NCBI RefSeq assembly: GCF_036345155.1
Contig: NZ_CP107772.1
Span: 7,626,001-7,690,000 of the forward strand
DNA length: 64,000 nucleotides
Direction of reading: 5' to 3'
From: Streptomyces sp. NBC_00582
Lineage (GTDB): Bacteria; Actinomycetota; Actinomycetes; Streptomycetales; Streptomycetaceae
This document shows positions 26,535 to 35,027 of the stretch, piece by piece; within the stretch, counting starts at the first letter, position 1; each line of letters opens with the position of its first letter. The notes beneath the pieces are model-generated. The model was not told the DNA's origin. It saw only the letters and a program-made list of their open reading frames with translations, and made no database searches. The translations under genes were made by a program, and so were the position numbers.

Positions 26535-27556
26535 ACGGCGACCTCCTCGCGGTCGTCGGTGGGCCGGGCGTCCTGCGGGGCACTGGCGCGGTGGCCGGTG
26601 AGCGACAGGAACACCTCGTCCAGGCTGGGCAGTTCGGTGGTGAGGGAGGAGAGGGTGACGCCGCGCGCGGTGACCGCGCCGACGACGGCGGTGAGCTGCT
26701 CGTCGCTGAGCACCGGCACCAGCAGCGAGCCGCGCTCGGTGTCCACGACGGTGGTGGCGAGGCCGGTGATGCCGAGCTCGTCGATCCAGCCGGCCAGCGG
26801 GAGCAGCTGGAGCGGGTCGGCGGGCCGGATCCGCAGGGTGCGTCCGCCGACCCTCGCCTTCAGCTCCTCGATCTCACCGCCCGCGATGACCCGGCCCCGG
26901 TCGACGACGGTCAGCTCGGAGGCCAGTTGCTCGGCCTCCTCCATGTACTGGGTGGTGAGCACCACGGTCACGCCGTCCCCGACCATCGTCTTGACCTCGT
27001 CCCACACCTCGTTGCGGGTGCGCGGGTCGAGGCCCGTGGTCGGCTCGTCCAGGAACAGCACGGTGGGCCGGCCGATCATGGACGCGGCGAGGTCCAGTCG
27101 CCGCCGCATCCCGCCGGAGTAGGTCGCGGCCGGCCGCCGGGCCGCCTCGGTCAGGGAGAACCGCTCCAGCAGTTCGTCGGCGCGGGCCCGGGAGTCCTTG
27201 CGGGACAGGTCGAGCAGTCGCCCGATCATGTACAGGTTCTCCCAGCCGGGGAGCTTCTCGTCCACGGAGGCGTACTGGCCCGTGAGTCCGATGACCCGGC
27301 GGAGCTGCCGGGGCTGCCGTGCGACGTCGTAGCCGGCGACGGTCGCCTGTCCCGCGTCGGCGGCGAGCAGTGTGCACAGGATCCGCACCAGGGTGGTCTT
27401 GCCGGCGCCGTTCGGCCCCAGCACCCCCATCACGGTGCCCTCCCGGACATCCAGGTCCACCCCGTCCAGTGCCTTGGTCTCGCCGTAGTGCTTGACCAGT
27501 CCCCGGACGGTCACGGCGCTTTCGGCGCCACCGGGGTTCGTGTCGATTCGCTTCAT
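26531..27556 (-). CDS. DrrA-type ABC exporter ATP-binding protein
   Basis: A 341-residue ATPase with Walker A GPNGAGKTT, signature YSGGMRRRLDLA and Walker B LFLDEPTTGLD. It also has the DrrA-specific C-terminal domain (SLDEVFLSLTGH). The start chosen is MKRIDTNPGG at 27556; an upstream in-frame start at 27619 would run into the repeat region. It energises the DrrB-like permease. Promoter DNA upstream contains an unusual series of 11-bp-spaced direct repeats. Confidence 0.93.
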   Translation of the reverse strand: MKRIDTNPGGAESAVTVRGLVKHYGETKALDGVDLDVREGTVMGVLGPNGAGKTTLVRILCTLLAADAGQATVAGYDVARQPRQLRRVIGLTGQYASVDEKLPGWENLYMIGRLLDLSRKDSRARADELLERFSLTEAARRPAATYSGGMRRRLDLAASMIGRPTVLFLDEPTTGLDPRTRNEVWDEVKTMVGDGVTVVLTTQYMEEAEQLASELTVVDRGRVIAGGEIEELKARVGGRTLRIRPADPLQLLPLAGWIDELGITGLATTVVDTERGSLLVPVLSDEQLTAVVGAVTARGVTLSSLTTELPSLDEVFLSLTGHRASAPQDARPTDDREEVAV

Positions 27557-27579
27557 GACAGGAACGGTGCCTGCCCCCA

Positions 27580-27687
27580 CCGACAAACCACCGACAGGCC
27601 GCCGACAAGGCGGTGACACGGGGGCGCGGTCACCGACATCCCACCGACATCCCGCCCGCGTCCCGCCGACGTCCCGCCGAAAACGGC
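27580..27687. repeat. 11-bp-spaced CCGACA direct repeats in the drrA-like promoter
   Basis: CCGACA starts at 27580, 27591 and 27602 (spacing 11), then at 27633 and 27644, followed by degenerate units at 27655, 27666 and 27677 in the same 11-bp phase. On the exporter's sense strand the unit is TGTCGGT plus four bases. Heptamers repeated every 11 bp are the hallmark of SARP/BTAD operators. The nearest repeat is 24 bases from the start codon. Confidence 0.7.
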
Positions 27688-27722
27688 ACCGCCCGCCGAC
27701 GGGGGAAGATCGGCGGGCGGTG
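27687..27722 (-). terminator. Hairpin terminator of panB
   Basis: A perfect 13-bp stem (CACCGCCCGCCGA with TCGGCGGGCGGTG) around a ten-base loop, immediately after the panB stop. It separates panB from the exporter operon on the same strand. Confidence 0.8.
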
Positions 27723-27739
27723 CGTGGTGCGGCACTGGC

Positions 27740-28606
27740 TCAGTGGACGCTGTGCTCCTCCTGCGGGAACGTCCCGCCGACGACGTCCTCGGCGAACGCC
27801 TTGGCGGCGTTCCCCATCACCTCACGCAGGTTCGCGTACTGCTTGACGAACTTCGGCACCCGCCCGCCGGTCAGCCCGAGCATGTCGGTCCACACCAGCA
27901 CCTGCGCGTCGCACTCGGGACCGGCGCCGATGCCCACGGTCGGGATGTGCAGCACGCGGGTCACCTCGGCGGCCAGCTCGGCCGGCACCAGCTCCAGGAC
28001 CACCGCGAACGCGCCCGCGTCCTGGACGGCCTTCGCGTCCCGCAGCAGCTGCTGGGCCGCCTCCTCGCCGCGGCCCTGCACGCGGTAGCCCATCGCGTTC
28101 ACGGACTGCGGGGTCAGGCCGATGTGCGCCATGACGGGGATCCCGGACTCCACCAGCAGCTCGATCTGCCGGTGCGAGCGCTCGCCGCCCTCCAGCTTCA
28201 CGGCCCCGACCCCGGCCTCCTTGACCAGCCGGGTCGCGCTGCGCAGCGCCTGGACGGGGCCCTCCTGGTACGAGCCGAAGGGCAGGTCGCCGACGATCAG
28301 GGCGCGCCGGGTGCCCCGGACGACCGCCGCGGACAGCATGGTCATCTCGTCGAGGGTGACGGGTACGGTCGTGTCGTACCCCAGGTGGCAGTTGCCCGCC
28401 GAGTCGCCGACGAGCATCACGGGGATCCCGGCCTCGTCGAACACCGACGCGGTCATCGCGTCGTAGGCGGTCAGCATGGGCCACTTCTCGCCGCGCTCCT
28501 TGGCGAGCGCGAGGTCGCGGACGGTGATACGGCGTGTGCCCTTGCCCCCGTACAGCGTCTTGCTGCCGTCGGAGGGGTTCGTCTGGGCAGCCGAAAGCTG
28601 CGTCAT
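27740..28606 (-). CDS. panB: 3-methyl-2-oxobutanoate hydroxymethyltransferase
   Basis: A 288-residue enzyme of pantothenate biosynthesis that adds a hydroxymethyl group from 5,10-methylenetetrahydrofolate to ketoisovalerate, giving ketopantoate. PanB motifs are clear: TAYDAMTASVFDEAGIPVMLVGDS with the metal-binding Asp, GVGAVKLEGG, MAHIGLTPQ and GIGAGPECDAQVLVW. The length is normal, with a short N-terminal extension. The ribosome site AAGGAG precedes the ATG. It is apparently monocistronic, with a terminator behind it. Confidence 0.96.
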   Translation of the reverse strand: MTQLSAAQTNPSDGSKTLYGGKGTRRITVRDLALAKERGEKWPMLTAYDAMTASVFDEAGIPVMLVGDSAGNCHLGYDTTVPVTLDEMTMLSAAVVRGTRRALIVGDLPFGSYQEGPVQALRSATRLVKEAGVGAVKLEGGERSHRQIELLVESGIPVMAHIGLTPQSVNAMGYRVQGRGEEAAQQLLRDAKAVQDAGAFAVVLELVPAELAAEVTRVLHIPTVGIGAGPECDAQVLVWTDMLGLTGGRVPKFVKQYANLREVMGNAAKAFAEDVVGGTFPQEEHSVH

Positions 28607-28778
28607 TGCAACGGCTCCTTACGTCATCTCGAGGCGCCCTCACGGCGTCCCCGGACCACCCCCATGGTGGCACCTCGTGCCAGGCGGGGCCAGACCGCCC
28701 CGTGTGGCCAACAACTCGTGGGGGAGGACGCGGGGGCGCGACGGGTAAAAGCTGGGTAAGAGAACCGCGCAACGATCA

Positions 28779-28799
28779 GATACGAGACGGTCTCGTATC
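28779..28799. promoter_or_regulatory. 21-bp palindromic TetR-type operator in front of the DHA2 pump
   Basis: Perfect 10-bp arms GATACGAGAC and GTCTCGTATC flank a single central G. The palindrome sits 24 bases upstream of the pump ATG and just ahead of a -10-like TAGGCT (28810-28815), so it would cover the -35 region. The TetR gene downstream of the pump is the obvious cognate repressor. Confidence 0.88.
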
Positions 28800-28822
28800 G
28801 AAAAGGTTCTAGGCTCGACGGT

Positions 28823-30415
28823 ATGACTACTCCTGCCGTCCCCACCGCGCCCCGGATACCGGAACAGGTGCACCGGCGCCGTTGGGCGATCCTCGGCGTG
28901 CTGATGCTGAGCCTGCTGATCGTGGTGCTGGACAACTCGATCCTGAACGTCGCGATCAAGACCATCTCCACCCCGGCACCGACCGGGCTCGGCGCCACGC
29001 AGAGCGAGCTGGAGTGGGCCATCAACGCCTACACCCTGGTGTTCGCGGGTCTGCTGTTCACCGCGGGTCTCCTCGGCGACCGCGTCGGCCGCAAGAAGGT
29101 CCTGCTCGGCGGTCTCGCCGTGTTCGGCATCGGCTCCGCGCTCGCCGCCGAGTCCGGCTCGCCCGCCCAGCTCATCGCCTTCCGCGCGCTGATGGCCGTC
29201 GGCGCCGCGTTCGTGATGCCGGCCACCCTCGCCGTCCTCATGAACGTCTTCGAGCGGGAGGAACAGCCCAAGGCGATCGGCATCTGGGCCGGCGGCGTGG
29301 GCCTCGCCATCGCGATAGGGCCGATCACCGGAGGCCTGCTCCTCGACCACTTCTGGTGGGGCTCGGTCTTCCTCATCAACGTGCCGATCGTGATCCTCGC
29401 GTTCGCGCTGATGCTCTGGCTGGTGCCCGACTCCCGCGACCCCAACCCCGGCCGGATCGACCCCGTCGGCGTCGTCCTGTCCGTCGTAGGCCTGGTCCTG
29501 CTCGTCTACGGCATCATCAAGGGCGGCGAGCTGGCCGACTTCACCGACGCCACCGTGCTCACGACGATCGGCGCCGGTCTCGCCGTCCTCGCCGCGTTCG
29601 TCGTGTTCGAGGCGCGCAGCGACCACCCGTCGATAGACGTCACCTACTTCAAGAACAAGGTGTTCTCGGCCGCGATGGCCGTCATCACCCTGGTGTTCTT
29701 CGCGCTCATGGGCGTGACCTTCTTCTCCGTCTTCTACACCCAGAGCGTGCGCGGCTACTCGCCGCTCCAGTCGGGTCTGCTCCTGCTCCCGCTGGCCGCC
29801 GCCCAGCTGATCTTCGCGCCGCGCGCCCGGCTGGTCGTCGACCGCTTCGGGGTCCGGGCCACCACCACGGCCGCCATGCTCGTCCTCACCGCGACCCTGG
29901 CCGCGTTCGCCACCCTGGACGCCGACACCCCGATCTGGCTCCTGGAGATCATCTTCTTCTGCATGGGCACCGGCATGGCCCATGTGATGACCCCCACCAG
30001 CGTCGTCATCATGCAGGCGCTGCCCCGGGAGAAGGCCGGCTCCGCCTCCGCGCTCAGCAACACCTTCCGCCAGCTCGGCGGAGCGCTCGGCATCGCCGTC
30101 CTCGGCTCGGTGCTCTCCACGTCGTACCGCACCGGCATCGAGGACAAGCTCGGCACCCTGCCCGCCGGTCTGCGCGAGACCGCGGGCGAGTCCATCGAGG
30201 CCACCCTCGGTGTCGCCGCGAAGCTCGGCGCCCGCGGCAAGGGCCTGGTCGCGCCCGCCGACGACGCCTTCCTGCACGCCATGCACGTCACCGCGCTGTG
30301 CGGTGCCGTGGTGGCGCTGGCCGGCGCGGTCGTGGTGGCGCTGTTCCTGCCCGGCAGGCCAAGGACGCCCCAGCAGGGCGCCCCCGACGAGGAGTTGGTG
30401 CGCACCGAGTCCTAG
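28823..30415 (+). CDS. DHA2 (EmrB/QacA-type) 14-helix multidrug efflux MFS transporter
   Basis: A 530-residue proton-coupled drug exporter with about fourteen membrane helices. Hallmarks are the first-helix motif [12 protein letters not shown], the loop [13 protein letters not shown] and the antiporter motif region [14 protein letters not shown]. The promoter looks leaderless: a -10-like TAGGCT ends 7 bases before the ATG and no ribosome site is seen. The operator palindrome overlaps the promoter. The TetR regulator follows 58 bases downstream, so pump and repressor probably form an autoregulated operon induced by the pump's substrate. Confidence 0.93.
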   Translation: MTTPAVPTAPRIPEQVHRRRWAILGVLMLSLLIVVLDNSILNVAIKTISTPAPTGLGATQSELEWAINAYTLVFAGLLFTAGLLGDRVGRKKVLLGGLAVFGIGSALAAESGSPAQLIAFRALMAVGAAFVMPATLAVLMNVFEREEQPKAIGIWAGGVGLAIAIGPITGGLLLDHFWWGSVFLINVPIVILAFALMLWLVPDSRDPNPGRIDPVGVVLSVVGLVLLVYGIIKGGELADFTDATVLTTIGAGLAVLAAFVVFEARSDHPSIDVTYFKNKVFSAAMAVITLVFFALMGVTFFSVFYTQSVRGYSPLQSGLLLLPLAAAQLIFAPRARLVVDRFGVRATTTAAMLVLTATLAAFATLDADTPIWLLEIIFFCMGTGMAHVMTPTSVVIMQALPREKAGSASALSNTFRQLGGALGIAVLGSVLSTSYRTGIEDKLGTLPAGLRETAGESIEATLGVAAKLGARGKGLVAPADDAFLHAMHVTALCGAVVALAGAVVVALFLPGRPRTPQQGAPDEELVRTES

Positions 30416-30473
30416 AACCGCCGTGGGGGGAGAGCCCTTGGGCGAGAATTCCCCCAGTACGACGAAAGGAACG

Positions 30474-31100
30474 ATGGACGTGAGCCTCGCCGGCAGTGGC
30501 ACCGCTGCGGACCAGCCCGTCAGGGGCCGGCCCCGCAGCGAGGCCGTGGAACGGGCCATCCTCGAGGGGACGATGAAGCTGCTGGAGGAGGGTGTTCCGC
30601 TCGCGGAGATCTCCATAGAGCGCATCGCCCGCACGGCGGGAGTCGGCAAGGCCACGATCTACCGGCGCTGGAGCGGCAAGGAGGAGCTCTTCGTCGACGT
30701 CCTGCGCACCGCCGAACCGCAGGACCCCGAGGAACTCCCGGGCACCTCCATGCGGGACGACCTGGTCGTCCTGCTGGAGTCCCTGCGGCAACGGGGTCTC
30801 GCCAACCGCTCCTCGGCGATCCTGCACAACGTGCACGCCCAGATGAAGAGCAGCCCCAAGATCTGGGCGGCGTACCACAACTCGGTCATACTTCCCCGGC
30901 GCAGGGCGGGCATCGAGGTCCTGCGCCGCGGCCAGCAGAACGGCGAACTCCGCGCCGACCTGGACGTGGAGCTCGTCAACGACATCATCGTGGGTCCGAT
31001 GCTCGTCCGTGCCGTCCTGCGCCCCGAGGCCGACCTCCCCGAGGACCTCGCGGAACGGATCGTCGACACGCTGCTGGTCGGACTACGCCCCGTCAACTGA
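30474..31100 (+). CDS. TetR family repressor of the adjacent efflux pump
   Basis: A 208-residue regulator. The helix-turn-helix is SIERIARTAGVGKATIYRRW (about residues 47-66), preceded by the basic RGRPRSEAVE arm; the C-terminal domain is of TetR_C type. The ribosome site GAAAGGA supports the ATG at 30474. It is co-directional with the DHA2 pump and most likely binds the GATACGAGAC palindrome upstream of it. Confidence 0.9.
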   Translation: MDVSLAGSGTAADQPVRGRPRSEAVERAILEGTMKLLEEGVPLAEISIERIARTAGVGKATIYRRWSGKEELFVDVLRTAEPQDPEELPGTSMRDDLVVLLESLRQRGLANRSSAILHNVHAQMKSSPKIWAAYHNSVILPRRRAGIEVLRRGQQNGELRADLDVELVNDIIVGPMLVRAVLRPEADLPEDLAERIVDTLLVGLRPVN

Positions 31101-31291
31101 CCCGCCGGCCGTCGAAATATGCGCGTTTCGTCACAGGCCAGGCATCGCGCCCCAGCTCCGGAACCCCTGACGCGGCCCCGTTCGTCCTCGTGCGAGTACG
31201 GCCGTCGAGGGACGGCAGGATCGAAGCCGAACATCCCCTAGGGTCTATGCCCGGGGGAGACGGTGTGCACGGCAGGCAGTGAGGCGACGGT

Positions 31292-32347
31292 ATGGCGCAG
31301 CAGGCGTACATGACGGAGACGGACGACAGCGGCGGCTCGGGGCCCGAGCGCCGGGGAGACCGGCTCCGGCGCCTGATCGGACGTCTGGCCGCCGGCTGGC
31401 GTGGTGACCCGCGTATCTGGCGCCGCGGTCTGGTGGTCGCCGCCCTGGCCCTGCTGCTCTCCCTGGTGATGCTGCTGCACTCGCGCATCCCGAATCGCTT
31501 CGGCAACCTCGGCAGCCTCACGGAGACGTTCCTGCCGTGGTTCGGGCTGCTGATCCCGGTGTTCCTGATCCTCGCCGTGGTCCGCAGGTCGGCGAGCGCG
31601 CTGATCGCGGTGGTCCTCCCGGCCGTCGTCTGGCTGAACCTCTTCGGCGGGCTGCTCAGCGACAAGACCGGCGGCGGGGGCGACCTCACCGTCGCCACCC
31701 ACAACGTCAACGCCGACAACCCCGACCCCTCCGACACCGCCCGCGACGTCGCCGCGTCCGGCGCGGACGTGGTGGCGCTGGAGGAGCTGACCGCCTCGGC
31801 GGTGCCGGTGTACGAGAAGGCGCTGACGGCCACCTACAAGTACCACTCGGTGCAGGGCACGGTCGGTCTGTGGAGCAAGTACCCGCTGAGCGCCGTGAAG
31901 CCCGTCGACATCAAGCTGGGCTGGACGCGCGCGATGCGGGCCACGGTCACGACCCCGCAGGGCGAGGTGGCCTTCTACGTCGCCCACCTCCCGTCGGTCC
32001 GGGTCAAGCTGCAGGCCGGCTTCACCGCCCGCCAGCGCGACAAGAGCGCGGACGCGCTGGGCGAGGCCATCGCCGACGAGCGCCTCAGCCGGGTGATCCT
32101 CCTCGGCGACCTCAACGGCACGATGAACGACCGCTCGCTGAACGCCGTGACCTCCCAGATGCGTTCCACGCAGGGTGCGGCCGGCGACGGCTTCGGCTTC
32201 AGCTGGCCGGCGTCGTTCCCGATGGCGCGCATCGACCAGATCCTCGTCAAGGGCGTGGAGCCGGTGACGTCCTGGACGCTCCCGCAGACGGGCAGCGACC
32301 ATCTGCCGATCGCGGCGCGTGTGAAGCTCACCACGTCGGACGGATGA
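31292..32347 (+). CDS. Membrane-anchored endonuclease/exonuclease/phosphatase-fold protein
   Basis: A 351-residue protein with three N-terminal membrane segments (roughly residues 49-66, 83-98 and 105-120) followed by an extracytoplasmic EEP domain. Catalytic motifs visible are ATHNVNADN (Asn), VVALEELT (metal-binding Glu), ILLGDLNGTMND (Asp, Asn) and GSDHLPIAAR (Asp-His). The family cleaves phosphodiesters or phosphate esters in DNA, lipids or sugar phosphates. Membrane topology suggests a surface substrate, but it is unknown. It is preceded by a 191-base gap with no gene. Confidence 0.9.
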   Translation: MAQQAYMTETDDSGGSGPERRGDRLRRLIGRLAAGWRGDPRIWRRGLVVAALALLLSLVMLLHSRIPNRFGNLGSLTETFLPWFGLLIPVFLILAVVRRSASALIAVVLPAVVWLNLFGGLLSDKTGGGGDLTVATHNVNADNPDPSDTARDVAASGADVVALEELTASAVPVYEKALTATYKYHSVQGTVGLWSKYPLSAVKPVDIKLGWTRAMRATVTTPQGEVAFYVAHLPSVRVKLQAGFTARQRDKSADALGEAIADERLSRVILLGDLNGTMNDRSLNAVTSQMRSTQGAAGDGFGFSWPASFPMARIDQILVKGVEPVTSWTLPQTGSDHLPIAARVKLTTSDG

Positions 32348-32470
32348 AAAGCGCCTGGTAACGCGGCCGTTGAGGGGTCGTAACCTGCCGGAATACCGGA
32401 CCGGGGAGAGTTTGTTCCGTCGTTAAACATACGATGGACGCATCCCCGACCTGAAAGGCAACGGCCCCTC

Positions 32471-33697
32471 ATGCCTCTGGCCCTGCTCGCCCTCGCCGTG
32501 GGTGCCTTCGGCATCGGCACCACCGAGTTCGTGATGATGGGACTGCTGCCCGACGTGGCGGCAGACCTGCACCTCTCCCTGCCCACCGCCGGACACCTCG
32601 TCTCCGCGTACGCCCTCGGTGTCGTCATCGGCGCGCCGCTGCTCGCGGCGGCGACCGCACGGATGCGGCGCCGCACGCTGCTGATGTCCCTGATGGCCCT
32701 CTTCGTGGCGGGCAACGCCCTGTCGGCGCTCGCCCCCGGCTACGACTGGCTGCTCGCGGCCCGCTTCCTCAGCGGACTGCCGCACGGCGCCTTCTTCGGC
32801 GTCGGCGCCGTCGTCGCCACCCACCTGGTCGCGCCGGAACGCAAGGCACGCTCGGTGTCGCTGATGTTCCTCGGCCTGACGGTCGCCAACATCGCGGGCG
32901 TCCCCGCCGCCACCCTCATGGGCCAGCACCTGGGCTGGCGGGCGACCTTCCTCGGTGTGAGCACGATTGGCCTGGCGGCGATGGCGGCTCTCGCGCTGCT
33001 CGTCCCGCGCGAGGTGACGGGCGCCCCCGCCGCGGGCCTGCGCGGCGAACTCGCGGCCCTGAGGTCCCTCCCGGTCTGGCTGGCGCTCGGCACCACGGTC
33101 GCGGGCTTCGGCGCGCTGTTCTCCGCGTACAGCTACATCACCCCGATGCTGACCGACGCGGCAGGCTACGCCGACGGGAGCGTCACGCTGCTCCTCGCCC
33201 TGTTCGGCGTCGGCGCGACGATCGGCAACCTGCTGGGCGGCCGCCTCACCGACCACGCGATGCGGCGCACCCTGTTCGGCGGCCTGGCGTCCCTGGCGGT
33301 CGTCCTCGCCGCCTTCCCCCTGCTGATGCGCACCCAGTGGAGCGGCGCCCTCGCGGTCGTCCTCCTCGGCGTCGCGGCCTTCGTCGCGGGCACCCCCCTC
33401 AACCTGATGGTCATGGAGAAGGCCGTCACCGCGCCCTCCCTGGCCTCCTCCGCCAACCAGGCCGCCTTCAACCTCGCCAACGCCGGAGGCGCCTGGATCG
33501 GCGGCCTGGCCCTGGCGGCGGGCCTCGGCGTCACCTCCCCGGCCCTGGCCGGCGCCGCCCTCGCGGTCCTGGGACTGGCGGTGGCGGGCGTGGCGTACGC
33601 CGTGGACCGCCGCAGGGCGTCCGCCGACGGCACCCGTCACGAGCGGATCGTGGCGACCCACGTCCCGACGCGGACGGAGCCCGCGGTACGCCACTGA
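32471..33697 (+). CDS. DHA1 MFS efflux transporter (AraJ/Cml-like)
   Basis: A 408-residue, twelve-helix exporter starting MPLALLALAVGAFGIGTTEF, typical of the AraJ/chloramphenicol-exporter group. It has the motifs LPHGAFFGVGAVVA and APERKARSVSLMFLGLTVAN. In the 123-base leader there is a possible six-codon ORF (32434-32454, M-D-A-S-P-T), 16 bases before the start, and a weak dyad around CGTCGTTAAACATACGATG. The substrate is unknown; chloramphenicol-like drugs or sugars are possible for the family. Confidence 0.9.
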   Translation: MPLALLALAVGAFGIGTTEFVMMGLLPDVAADLHLSLPTAGHLVSAYALGVVIGAPLLAAATARMRRRTLLMSLMALFVAGNALSALAPGYDWLLAARFLSGLPHGAFFGVGAVVATHLVAPERKARSVSLMFLGLTVANIAGVPAATLMGQHLGWRATFLGVSTIGLAAMAALALLVPREVTGAPAAGLRGELAALRSLPVWLALGTTVAGFGALFSAYSYITPMLTDAAGYADGSVTLLLALFGVGATIGNLLGGRLTDHAMRRTLFGGLASLAVVLAAFPLLMRTQWSGALAVVLLGVAAFVAGTPLNLMVMEKAVTAPSLASSANQAAFNLANAGGAWIGGLALAAGLGVTSPALAGAALAVLGLAVAGVAYAVDRRRASADGTRHERIVATHVPTRTEPAVRH

Positions 33698-33730
33698 CCC
33701 CGACCACGGCTCCGGGGGACGGCTGGGGCC

Positions 33731-33770
33731 CCTCTGACGGATCTCCGCGCGTCGGAGATCCGTCAGGAGG
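33731..33770 (+). terminator. Hairpin terminator after the MFS gene
   Basis: A 17-bp inverted repeat with one bulged base: TGACGGATCTCCG on the left and CGGAGATCCGTCA on the right, around a five-base CGCGT loop. It lies 34 bases after the MFS stop and just before the CTAG-flanked inverted-repeat element. Confidence 0.85.
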
Positions 33771-33773
33771 GCC

Positions 33774-33942
33774 CTAGGGGGTGTTTCGAAAGTCCCGCAC
33801 AGCACCCGCGGCGCCCGGCACGTACTCGCGCCGCACCGGCCGAAACCCCAAGTACGCCCAGTACGAGGGCTTTCCTCCGGCACGCCGAGAGCACGCACCG
33901 GACACCGCGGGCACCGCACAGGACTTTCGAAACACCCCCTAG
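33774..33942. mobile_element. CTAG-flanked 161-bp inverted-repeat (MITE-like) element
   Basis: A non-coding element at 33778-33938 bounded by CTAG on both sides (33774-33777 and 33939-33942), which may be a 4-bp target duplication. The outer 18 bp (GGGGTGTTTCGAAAGTCC) are perfect inverted repeats, and imperfect symmetry extends to at least 68 bp per arm. I count 17 differences in 68 positions. Thirteen are transitions, all C in the left arm against T, or A against G, in the reverse-complemented right arm. No transposase is encoded. The right-hand CTAG supplies the stop codon of the neighbouring acetyltransferase gene. Confidence 0.75.
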
Positions 33943-34478
33943 AGGGCGGTCGGCTTCCACTCCTCGGCGAGGAGGCCGAGCAGCACGTCGTCCAGGAACT
34001 CGCCCATCACCCAGGCCGAGGAGCGCAGCACGCCCTCACGGACGAAGCCGTTGCGCTCGGCGGAGCGGAGCATCGCGTGGTTGTCCGCCAACGTCTCGAT
34101 CCGCAGCCGGTGCAGGCCCCGCACGACGAAGCCGTAGTGGCACAGCACCGCGACCGCGTCGGTGCCGTACCCCTTGCCGCGCGCGGACGGCAGCAGCCCC
34201 AACCCGATGTGCGCGGACCGGTGGTGGGTGTCGATGCCCCACAGTGTCGCGGTGCCGATCAGCGTGCCGCCGTCCAGCTCCACCACGGAGAACGGGACGA
34301 CCGCGTGGTCGGTGTCGTCCACGACGAGCCGCGGGTCCTTCGAGCCGGGCGAGACGGGCCGCCACGGCCGGCCCTCGGCCCGCGAGCCGCCGACCACGTC
34401 GTCGTAGAGCTCGGCCGGCAGGACCGGGATGTCCTCGTCGTGCCGGGCCCGCAGCCCGACCTTGTCACCCTTCAGCAT
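33939..34478 (-). CDS. GNAT family N-acetyltransferase (RimJ/RimL-like)
   Basis: A 179-residue acetyl-CoA-dependent acetyltransferase. The GNAT fold is recognisable from GTLIGTATLWGID, HIGLGLLPSARGKGYGTDA (the acetyl-CoA pyrophosphate loop) and RIETLADNHAMLRSAERNGF, as in RimJ/RimL proteins. The start at 34478 is backed by AGGAAG; a 12-codon upstream extension is unlikely. The TAG stop lies in the terminal CTAG of the inverted-repeat element, so the last codons may have been altered by that insertion. The substrate is unknown. Confidence 0.87.
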   Translation of the reverse strand: MLKGDKVGLRARHDEDIPVLPAELYDDVVGGSRAEGRPWRPVSPGSKDPRLVVDDTDHAVVPFSVVELDGGTLIGTATLWGIDTHHRSAHIGLGLLPSARGKGYGTDAVAVLCHYGFVVRGLHRLRIETLADNHAMLRSAERNGFVREGVLRSSAWVMGEFLDDVLLGLLAEEWKPTAL

Positions 34479-34547
34479 GCAGGCTTCCTGTCCGACCGGG
34501 CCGACGCGCCGCAAACGAACAGCGGGCCGGCCGGTCGGGGCGGGCGG

Positions 34548-34931
34548 TCAGTGCAGGCAGAAGCAGAACGGATGGCCCGCCGGGTCCGCGTAGATCCGCC
34601 AGTTGACCCCCGGACGGAGCTGGTCCGACCGCTCCAGCACGGTCGCGCCGAGGGCGAGCGCCCGCTTCTCCTCCCCGTCGAGGTCGTCCACGTCGAAGTC
34701 CAGGTGGAGCTGCTGCGGGCGCTCCCGGCTGGGCCACTCGGGCGGCAGATAGCCCTCCACCCGCTGGAAGGCCAGCGGTATCCCCTCGAACCCGTGCACC
34801 TCGACCCACTCGGGCTGCTCCGGGTCGGCGACCACCCGGCCGCCGAGCAGCTCGGCGTAGAACTCGGCGAGCCGTAGCGGATCGGCACAGTCCAGCGCGA
34901 CCGCCTGCAGCTTTCGAATCACGTCCGACAC
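34548..34931 (-). CDS. VOC (glyoxalase/dioxygenase-fold) family protein
   Basis: A 127-residue single-module pair with the bab-bb-b glyoxalase fold: VALDCADPLRLAEFYAELLG at the start, QQLHLDFDVDDLDG in the middle and DPAGHPFCFCLH at the end. His and Glu positions typical of metal binding are only partly present. Such proteins act in antibiotic resistance or detoxification or simply bind ligands. It is in the same orientation as the GNAT gene, 69 bases upstream of it. Confidence 0.85.
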   Translation of the reverse strand: MSDVIRKLQAVALDCADPLRLAEFYAELLGGRVVADPEQPEWVEVHGFEGIPLAFQRVEGYLPPEWPSRERPQQLHLDFDVDDLDGEEKRALALGATVLERSDQLRPGVNWRIYADPAGHPFCFCLH

Positions 34932-35027
34932 CCCTCGCTCATGGGCCGCTTCCGCGGCACCCCCGTACGCCAGGCCACGTACCCACCCCCGCGCCCGGCA
35001 TGCGAGGCAGCGCCCCGTACGGCACGC

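Noticed and set aside
27580..27687. Possible CRISPR-like array in front of the ABC exporter
   Set aside because: Units are only 11 bases with no spacers; the spacing fits protein-binding direct repeats.
28640..30655. 671-codon open frame antisense to the DHA2 pump
   Set aside because: Composition is Gly/Glu/Asp/Arg low-complexity and no domain is visible; the plus strand encodes a typical 14-helix transporter.
33239..33697. Frameshift or truncation of the MFS pump by the adjacent inverted-repeat element
   Set aside because: The MFS frame ends normally 77 bases before the element and has its own terminator between; only the acetyltransferase end touches the element.
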